DNA of 64,000 nucleotides from NCBI GenBank assembly GCA_965601975.1, contig OZ271856.1, positions 2,728,001-2,792,000 on the forward strand. Direction: 5' to 3'. The translations under genes and the position numbers were made by a program. Below, piece by piece: positions 58,658 through 64,000 of the stretch. The notes beneath the pieces were generated by a model. That model was not told the origin of the DNA. It did not search any database and saw nothing but the letters and a program-made list of their open reading frames with translations. Within the stretch, counting starts at the first letter, position 1. Each line of letters opens with the position of its first letter. Origin of the DNA: JANQIO01 sp965601975 (GTDB taxonomy: Bacteria; Pseudomonadota; Gammaproteobacteria; Pseudomonadales; Halieaceae).

Positions 58658-59623
58658 GTGAAAGTCAGCAGCGACATGCTCCATCCGGACTTGCAGCCCT
58701 TCTATAACCGTGTCCGGTTCTTCGCGGTCGTCATCAAGCAGAAATGGCTGACCCGCCTGGTGAATTTTCTGACCCGGCGGTTCACCAACGGCAAAGACGT
58801 TGAGGGACTACACTGCGAGGAGATACATATTCCAAGCAACGATGGCAGCTGGCAGATTCGCACCCGCGTGTACAAGCCGCTGCAGCAGGAAGGCCCCCTG
58901 CCCCTGTTGGTCTACATTCACGGCGGCGGTTACGTGATGGGGAATCCCGAAATGTCAGGGGATCTTATCAAGCGGTTTATAGAAACTCGGCCCTGCGTAG
59001 TGGTGGCACCGGACTACCGCAAGGCCTATACCCAGCCCTACCCCGCCGGTTTCAACGACTGTTACGACACGCTGCTATGGACGGCTGCCAACGCGGAGCA
59101 GCTGGGCGCGAAGCCAGGCAAAGTGATCGTCGGGGGCCACAGCGCAGGCGGCGGTCTCACCGCAGCCGTCACGCTCAAGGCGCGCGACACCGGGGATGTG
59201 GACATCGCCTTCCAAATGCCCATCTACCCGATGATCGATTACCGGCAGCCGGAGGACCCGGAGCGCCAGATCGATTCCCCTATCTGGAACACAGACACCA
59301 ACCGGATTGGCTGGAATGCCTATCTTTCAGACTTGCAGGCGCGCGGTGATGACATCCCGGCCTACGCCGCCGCGATAAGAAATGCTGATTACCAGGACTT
59401 CCCGCCCACCATTACTTTCGTCGGCACCCTGGAACCGTTCTACTGGGAGACAAAGGACTACGCGAACGCACTGAAGAATGCCGGCGTCGACGTGGCCTAC
59501 GAGGAGTACGACAACTGCTTCCACGGCTTTGACCTGATCACGCCAGAAGCCGATATAAGCAAGGCCGCCCTGGCATTCACGTTCCAGTCATACGCGGATT
59601 TCCACGACCGCTACGTTAGTTGA
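58658..59623 (+). CDS. HSL-family alpha/beta hydrolase
   Basis: A 321-residue hormone-sensitive-lipase-type esterase. Oxyanion motif YIHGGGYVMG and nucleophile elbow GGHSAGGGLTAAV are clear; acid near GTLEPFYWE and base His in DNCFHGFD. GTG 58658 is chosen, preceded by GAGAG about 10 nt away; ATG 58676 is possible. A longer frame running back into the transporter gene (to 58112) is not credible. Likely co-transcribed with the transporter, giving the locus a second esterase. Confidence 0.88.
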   Translation: MKVSSDMLHPDLQPFYNRVRFFAVVIKQKWLTRLVNFLTRRFTNGKDVEGLHCEEIHIPSNDGSWQIRTRVYKPLQQEGPLPLLVYIHGGGYVMGNPEMSGDLIKRFIETRPCVVVAPDYRKAYTQPYPAGFNDCYDTLLWTAANAEQLGAKPGKVIVGGHSAGGGLTAAVTLKARDTGDVDIAFQMPIYPMIDYRQPEDPERQIDSPIWNTDTNRIGWNAYLSDLQARGDDIPAYAAAIRNADYQDFPPTITFVGTLEPFYWETKDYANALKNAGVDVAYEEYDNCFHGFDLITPEADISKAALAFTFQSYADFHDRYVS

Positions 59624-59630
59624 CACACGC

Positions 59631-59760
59631 TCGTCATTCCCGCGTAGTACTCGTCATTCCCGCGTAGTACTCGTCGTTCCCGCGAAACCTCCGTCATTCC
59701 CGCGAAAGCGGGAACCCAGTGCATCTGCGCGATGGATTCCCGCCTACGCGGGAACGACGA
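59631..59760. repeat. Tandem 20-bp array grading into REP-like hairpins
   Basis: Four consecutive 20-bp units start at 59631, 59651, 59671 and 59691. The first two are identical (TCGTCATTCCCGCGTAGTAC); the third and fourth diverge. The fourth runs into a hairpin (TTCCCGCGAAAGCGGGAA), followed by a second one at about 59735-59755 (TTCCCGCCTACGCGGGAA). Same family as 41780-41874. It separates convergent genes and may terminate transcription. Confidence 0.85.
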
Positions 59761-59804
59761 AAACTACGCGAAAACGACAGAGGTTTCGCGGGGATGACGG
59801 TACT

Positions 59805-60593
59805 TCAGTGCGCGAGTTCGGGCGAATGCTCCAGCGCACGCTCCAGCGACCCGGCCAGCCGGTGCGCCCAGCGGTATTGACCTTGTTCGTCCTCCACCAT
59901 GTCGTGGCGGAGCTCGAACAACAGGTGCGGAATTTCGCGCCGCTCCCCGTGCACCGGGATCGAATAGTCGCTGAAGTCATCCACGGTGTAAGGCTGGTTA
60001 TCTCCCAGGCAGAGCGTTTCATCTTCCGACAGCATTTGCAGGAACAGCTTCGCCAGGCGCGCGTCGCGGTTGTAGAGCAGCCCGATATGCCAGGGGCGCT
60101 TCTCCCCATGGTAAACCGGTGTGAAGGTATGCAGCGCCAGCAGGATCGTGGGCTGCCCCGCCGCCAGACGTCGGTCGATTATTGACGCAATGGTGTCGTG
60201 GTACGGCGCAAAAATCTCACGGCGCCGGGCTTCGACCTCTTCTGGCGAGATACCGCAGTTGCCCGGTATCTCAGTGTCCTCACTCACTTCAGGGATCGAC
60301 GTGGGAGAATCCAGAGGGCGATTGCAGTCGATAACCAGGCGCGAATAAAGCTGTTTCACCAGCGTGGCGTCAAAGCGACGCGCAAATTCCTCCGCCATGC
60401 CCGCGACACCCACGTCCCAGGCGATGTGGCGCTGCATGTTGTCGTCACTGACGCCTAACTGGCCGAGTTTACGCGGTATGCGGTTGCCGTAATGATCGGC
60501 AATGAACAGATACGGCGACGTGCTGTCAGGCCGTTCTACTACTACCGCCTCTGGCTCGTCTTCGTCCAGAAGTTGAATATGTGCTGCGTTCAA
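59805..60593 (-). CDS. N-formylglutamate amidohydrolase family protein
   Basis: A 262-residue HutG/amidohydrolase-like protein: ERPDSTSPYLFIADHYGNRIPRKLG, HIAWDVGVAGMAEEFARRFDATLVKQLYSRLVIDCNRPLDSPTSIPE, LALHTFTPVYHGEKRPWHIGLLYN. TTG 60593 is the only sensible start: it overlaps the stop of the serine hydrolase (TTGA), and upstream frame lies inside that gene. The usual substrate is N-formylglutamate, but there is no hut context, and many members act on other amides. Confidence 0.85.
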   Translation of the reverse strand: MNAAHIQLLDEDEPEAVVVERPDSTSPYLFIADHYGNRIPRKLGQLGVSDDNMQRHIAWDVGVAGMAEEFARRFDATLVKQLYSRLVIDCNRPLDSPTSIPEVSEDTEIPGNCGISPEEVEARRREIFAPYHDTIASIIDRRLAAGQPTILLALHTFTPVYHGEKRPWHIGLLYNRDARLAKLFLQMLSEDETLCLGDNQPYTVDDFSDYSIPVHGERREIPHLLFELRHDMVEDEQGQYRWAHRLAGSLERALEHSPELAH

Positions 60594-61897
60594 TTCGGTG
60601 AGGGTCCCCCGAGCTCTGCCCCCTGGCGCGCCACACACTTCAAGACTTCCGCCTGGTAGCGCTTGCCTCGTTCGTTGAGCAGGTCCAGCACGTGCAGCGA
60701 CGTCGGCACGAAAGAGAAGCCAATATCCAGTTCCGGGTTCCACTGGAAGATGGAGCCGCCATAGCCCATCCACCCGTAGAAGCCTTCCCGCCCCTCGTTG
60801 AACTCGCGTTCGAGACGCGGTGTGTCCGGGGTGCATGGCAGAAAGCGGTCCACGCCACCCTGGGTGAAGCGCGTGGTCAGCAATACGCCGAGCTTGGCCT
60901 CTACCGGATGCTCGTGCATGGCCTGCCAGGCCTCGGGGGTCAAATACTGCCGGCCTTCCAGGCTGCCGCCCGCCGCCATCATGGCGGCCAGCTTCCCCAG
61001 CCCGCGTGCGGAGCAGGTTGCATTGGCCGACGGTGTCTCGCCTTTCGCGAAGCTCGGCTCATTGAAGAAGTCCGCGATGCCCTTTCCCACAAAAGGCGGC
61101 GGGGGTCCGTCGCCCTTGCGGCCTCTCAATATGAGCGGCAGCAGGTGCATCAGCCGCCTAAACGTCTGGAAGAAGCTGTGTACGATACGCCGGCCCAGGA
61201 ACCGCGGCACCAGCCCTTGCAGGAGTTGGTAACCGAGGCCCAGCGCCTTCACCGGGGAGATTCGCGGCGCCTCAGCTGCGTTCACGCCGATCACCACATC
61301 TGCGTTGAGCGGGCCGCTGATTTCCACGCGCAGGAACTCGCCAATGGTACGACCGGCAGGGTCCACCCGGCGAAACAGCTCGTTGACGATCCATCCACGG
61401 GTCAGTGCGTGGTACTCGCGCCGGCCGCCACCCGGCGACTCGAACTTGAGTCCGTGCTGTTCGATAATGCGGCCTACGGCATTCTGCTTGATGTTCTCGG
61501 CGAAGAGATCCTCCATATCCAGCGAGGTATCGAAGTTGGCCAGGCCCGCCTCGTGCCGCATCAGGTCAGCGACCGTCACTCCCTCCTTCCCGTTGGCGCC
61601 GAACTCCGGCCAGTACTCCGTGATTTTCGCGTCGTAGTTCAGCAGGCCCTTGCCGACGAGGTGAGCCACGGCAATGGCTTCCAGGCTCTTGCCGCTGCTG
61701 AATACGTTGACGAGGGAGTCCCCGGAGAAGCTGCCCTCGCCGGTGGCATCGGCCCACAGGTCCACCACCTTTTGGCCGCGATGATAGACACAGAGCTGGG
61801 CGCCCCGCTCCGCCATGACACGCATCTCGTGCTCAAAGAGTTGCTTGACGGATTCGAAGCCCGGCACGGCGTCGCCTTGAATTTGAACAGAACCCAT
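60590..61897 (-). CDS. Serine hydrolase of the beta-lactamase/EstB family
   Basis: A 435-residue class C-like serine hydrolase. Catalytic S-x-x-K is SSGK in VFSSGKSLEAIAVAHLV, and the Tyr motif is around GGGRREYHALTRGWIVNELFRRVDPAGRTIGEFLR. Such EstB-type enzymes are cytosolic esterases rather than antibiotic-hydrolysing enzymes; no signal peptide is visible. It overlaps the SDR gene by 1 nt and the amidohydrolase gene by 4 nt. Confidence 0.9.
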   Translation of the reverse strand: MGSVQIQGDAVPGFESVKQLFEHEMRVMAERGAQLCVYHRGQKVVDLWADATGEGSFSGDSLVNVFSSGKSLEAIAVAHLVGKGLLNYDAKITEYWPEFGANGKEGVTVADLMRHEAGLANFDTSLDMEDLFAENIKQNAVGRIIEQHGLKFESPGGGRREYHALTRGWIVNELFRRVDPAGRTIGEFLRVEISGPLNADVVIGVNAAEAPRISPVKALGLGYQLLQGLVPRFLGRRIVHSFFQTFRRLMHLLPLILRGRKGDGPPPPFVGKGIADFFNEPSFAKGETPSANATCSARGLGKLAAMMAAGGSLEGRQYLTPEAWQAMHEHPVEAKLGVLLTTRFTQGGVDRFLPCTPDTPRLEREFNEGREGFYGWMGYGGSIFQWNPELDIGFSFVPTSLHVLDLLNERGKRYQAEVLKCVARQGAELGGPSPN

Positions 61898-62721
61898 TAC
61901 AGACCTACCAGCTCGGAACTGAGGTCCCAGAGCTGCTTTCTCAGCGCGTCGTCATCCGCGAGGCGGGCGTGCGTTGCGGGTTCACACTGGTCATAGTATT
62001 CGCCCGTAACATCAGCGAGTGTGGGATCGCTGGCCAGCATGATATTGGTCTGGGCGCCCTTCTCCGGGTCGATGAACATAAAGCCAACAATCTTGCGCGC
62101 GATCCAGGGCAGGTCACGGACGATGTCGGTGGCCACAGCGCCAGGATGCAAGACGTTCGAGGTGACGCCGGTTCCCTCCAGCCTGTTGGCGAGTTCCAGT
62201 GCGAACATAACGTTGTAGAGCTTGGAGTTGTTGTACGCGTCCGAGCCGCTGTACTTGTCGTAGCCGCGAATGGCTTCGAGAGCCATCGCCCCTTTCTTGT
62301 GCAGCGTGGAAGCCACCGTCACCACGCGCGAGGGGGCACTGGCCTTGAGGCAGTCCAGTAGCAGGTTGGTGAGCAGGAACGGGGCCAGGTGATTGACGCC
62401 GAACTGCATCTCGAAACCGTCGTCGGTCATCTGCTGCTTCATGGGAAACAGGCCGGCGTTGTTGAGCAACACATCCAGCCGGTCGTAGCGCCCCAGGAAA
62501 TTGGCAGCCAGCTCGCGAATACTCTGCAGGCTTGCCAGCTCCACCGGCAGGTTGACGGCAGGGACCCTTGCCTGCGCATTGATCACCTCCAGGGCTTCCG
62601 CTGTCTTTTGTGTGTCGCGACAGGCCAGCACCACCTCGGCACCCTGTTTGGCCAATTCCCTTGCGGTGACAATCCCAATGCCGCTATTGCCGCCCGTTAT
62701 CAGAACGCGTTTTCCGTCCAC
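61897..62721 (-). CDS. SDR-family oxidoreductase, retinol-dehydrogenase-like
   Basis: A 274-residue SDR of the retinol dehydrogenase/WWOX-like branch: VLITGGNSGIGIVTARELAKQGAEVVLACRDTQKT, LLNNAGLFPMKQQMTDDGFEMQFGVNHLAPFLLTNLLLD, VTVASTLHKKG and Tyr/Lys in DAYNNSKLYNVMFALELA. LHPGAVATDIVRDL follows as usual. In an operon with the two hydrolases and the dioxygenase; substrate unknown. Confidence 0.9.
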   Translation of the reverse strand: MDGKRVLITGGNSGIGIVTARELAKQGAEVVLACRDTQKTAEALEVINAQARVPAVNLPVELASLQSIRELAANFLGRYDRLDVLLNNAGLFPMKQQMTDDGFEMQFGVNHLAPFLLTNLLLDCLKASAPSRVVTVASTLHKKGAMALEAIRGYDKYSGSDAYNNSKLYNVMFALELANRLEGTGVTSNVLHPGAVATDIVRDLPWIARKIVGFMFIDPEKGAQTNIMLASDPTLADVTGEYYDQCEPATHARLADDDALRKQLWDLSSELVGL

Positions 62722-62749
62722 GCTGGTTTCCTCTTCTTATGTGGTTCAG

Positions 62750-63598
62750 CTAGAACCGGGTGTCGGCAATGGTAGTGCGATGAAGCAGACGATCATAGCC
62801 GTCGTAGCCGCCAGTGGCGGCATGCAGCAGGGAGCGGTTGTCCCACATCACCAGCATATCCTTCTGCCAGCTGTGGGAATAGACAAAGGCCTCGTTGGTT
62901 TGATGCTGGTAAAACTCGATCAGCAGCGCATCGCTCTCTTCTTTCGGCAGGCCGGCAAAGCCCTGGATGTAGGCAGCCGAGGAGAACAGGGCCTTCTTGC
63001 CGGTCTCGCGATGGACGCGGACAAAGGGATGCTCGTGTTTTTCGCGGGCCTTCTCGCTGGGAATGATCTTCATGCTGCGCCCGCTGTCCTGGTCGCCCTC
63101 CCCATAGACGCCATCCGGCGCATAGCCCAGCTCAGCGGAGTGGATCGCGACCAGTTCGTCAGCCTTGTCGCGCAGCGCATCGGGCAATGCTTCATAGGCC
63201 GCCACCTGGTCGGCAAACAGCGTATTGCCGCCTTTGGGGGGAATCGTAATGCCATACAGTGCCGTACCCGCCGGCGGTACCTCCATGAAACTCCAGTCCG
63301 AGTGAAAGATCTCGGCGAAGATCGGCGTCTTCTCGTCTGCGTTACGCTGGATGGCGGCGATGTATTCGGATTCCTCGATATGGCCAAAAAACGGGTCCTC
63401 GCCGATTTCCCCGAAGTATCGGGAGAAGCGCAGGAGATCATCGATGGAGAGTTGCTGGTCAGGAAACGCCAGCACCTTGTGCTCGACCCAGTGCGCCCGC
63501 AATTCGGCGACCAGATCGGCGGAAAGATCCTGCGACAGGTCGACGCCGGTGACGGCGGCGCCACAGGACGCGTGGGTGGGATGTACAGTCAGTGCCAT
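62750..63598 (-). CDS. TauD/TfdA-family 2-oxoglutarate dioxygenase
   Basis: A 282-residue enzyme starting at ATG 63598 (AGGAGGG upstream). Iron ligands are His and Asp of EIFHSDWSFMEVPPAGTALYGI and a distal His in WDNRSLLHAATGGYDGYDRLLHRTT, where the Arg binds 2-oxoglutarate. The opening HPTHASCGAAVTGVDLSQDL is typical. TauD relatives hydroxylate sulfonates, aryloxyacids or carnitine-like substrates; no transporter next to it indicates which. It lies 31 nt after the tautomerase gene. Confidence 0.92.
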   Translation of the reverse strand: MALTVHPTHASCGAAVTGVDLSQDLSADLVAELRAHWVEHKVLAFPDQQLSIDDLLRFSRYFGEIGEDPFFGHIEESEYIAAIQRNADEKTPIFAEIFHSDWSFMEVPPAGTALYGITIPPKGGNTLFADQVAAYEALPDALRDKADELVAIHSAELGYAPDGVYGEGDQDSGRSMKIIPSEKAREKHEHPFVRVHRETGKKALFSSAAYIQGFAGLPKEESDALLIEFYQHQTNEAFVYSHSWQKDMLVMWDNRSLLHAATGGYDGYDRLLHRTTIADTRF

Positions 63599-63629
63599 GA
63601 GCTGGCCCTCCTGGCCAAAATAAGGCGGG

Positions 63630-64000
63630 TTATTGTTGCGCCTCCATTTTAGCCTCATGTGCGGCCAACCATGCAGCTTCTTCGCCAGGCTCGGGCATCA
63701 CGTCACCGCCCTCCATCACCCAACTGGCCGGCGTGTCGCCGATGAGGACCTGCGCGTCTTCAGGTGCAACGCCTGCGTGTGTCGAGAATGCCTGCTGAAT
63801 GGCATCGCAAATTTGCGCTTTCTGTTCATCGGTGCGGCCGCGTCGAATATTGCCAAACACGCCGGCCTTTGCAGTCCCGAGAGGGAAGCGCGGGTCGTCC
63901 TCGAAGAATGCGGTATGCACGAACTTTGCCGGCGCCCCGGTGACTTCGCAGTGAATGTCCGTGATGGCCGAGGCGATGGCGGCCTTGGCCTGGTTACTCA
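63630..64000 (-). CDS. Tautomerase (4-oxalocrotonate tautomerase-like) family protein, 5' end outside window
   Basis: The frame is open to the window edge (about 123 residues visible). The visible N-part SNQAKAAIASAITDIHCEVTGAPAKFVHTAFFEDDPRFPLGTAK... has the 4-OT/cis-CaaD-like pattern of AITDIHCEVTGAPxxFVxxxFFE; a second half GRTDEQKAQICDAIQQAFSTHAGVAPEDAQVLIGDTPASWVMEGGDVMPEPGEE follows. The two halves suggest an internally duplicated tautomerase. The Pro-1 that catalyses proton transfer lies beyond position 64000. Probably the first or early gene of this operon. Confidence 0.83.
   Translation of the reverse strand, partial: SNQAKAAIASAITDIHCEVTGAPAKFVHTAFFEDDPRFPLGTAKAGVFGNIRRGRTDEQKAQICDAIQQAFSTHAGVAPEDAQVLIGDTPASWVMEGGDVMPEPGEEAAWLAAHEAKMEAQQ

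Noticed and set aside
59631..59710. A CRISPR-like array of 20-bp repeats
   Set aside because: The units are directly adjacent with no spacers and belong to the REP-like hairpin family; no cas genes are present.
60590..61897. A beta-lactamase antibiotic-resistance gene
   Set aside because: No signal peptide, EstB-like length and motifs, and an operon of catabolic enzymes point to an esterase.

Overview
The window looks like a GC-rich marine-type gammaproteobacterial chromosome. The grounds are two large TonB-dependent receptors with EEILVTAQ-type N-termini, a wax ester/triacylglycerol operon, an acyclic-terpene (atu) cluster, separate adjacent purK and purE genes, and dense operons with 1 to 4 nt overlaps. 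A Halieaceae/OM60-like lineage is my best guess, but it rests on gene content alone; no rRNA or marker phylogeny is available here.

Layout. 1-1741: the end of a glutamine-synthetase-like gene coupled to an iron alcohol dehydrogenase. 1745-11631 (minus): a six-gene storage-lipid operon transcribed in the order HAD/PlsC fusion, PlsB, WS/DGAT, GpsA, monoacylglycerol-lipase/GST fusion, DUF2855. It can lead from dihydroxyacetone phosphate to triacylglycerol or wax ester, and two of its enzymes carry histone-like Lys/Ala tails. 11694-15961: DsbA-like protein, kbl and tdh (threonine to glycine), then a divergent XRE-cupin regulator with two matching palindromic operators, and a lipoprotein SGNH esterase. 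16001-26441: a membrane-anchored hydrolase, a 2260-residue secreted mosaic protein (gingipain-like protease core, FAPST repeats, beta-solenoid end) and a TPR membrane protein. 26438-35131: an atuA-C-E-F-D operon for terpenoid acyl-CoA breakdown with a divergent TetR and tandem operators. 35135-41607: GST, crotonase, LysR, purKE, a degenerate alpha-carbonic anhydrase and an SDR. 41646-43410: tRNA-Arg(CCT), REP-like repeats, alkD and a decayed second copy of the tRNA 3' end. 43423-49401: TonB receptor, RHH protein, a three-gene membrane/2OG-oxygenase operon and a YHS lipoprotein. 49517-59623: a catabolic locus (TonB receptor, type-B esterase, SDR, Baeyer-Villiger-type monooxygenase, AraC regulator, MFS transporter, HSL-type hydrolase). 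59805-64000 (minus): N-formylglutamate amidohydrolase family protein, serine hydrolase, SDR, TauD-type dioxygenase and a tautomerase fragment.

The strongest new signal is in the 49.5-59.6 kb locus. A 42-bp element occurs three times, before the esterase, the monooxygenase and the transporter. It always has the same orientation relative to the gene it precedes, holds TGGC half-sites 21 bp apart, and lies next to a weak -35 with a -10 exactly 17 nt further on. This is the layout expected of a class II activator, most simply the AraC-family protein encoded between the copies. The genes would then act together: the receptor and MFS protein import a ketone or alcohol, the SDR and monooxygenase turn it into an ester, and the esterases cleave it. 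The substrate is unknown.
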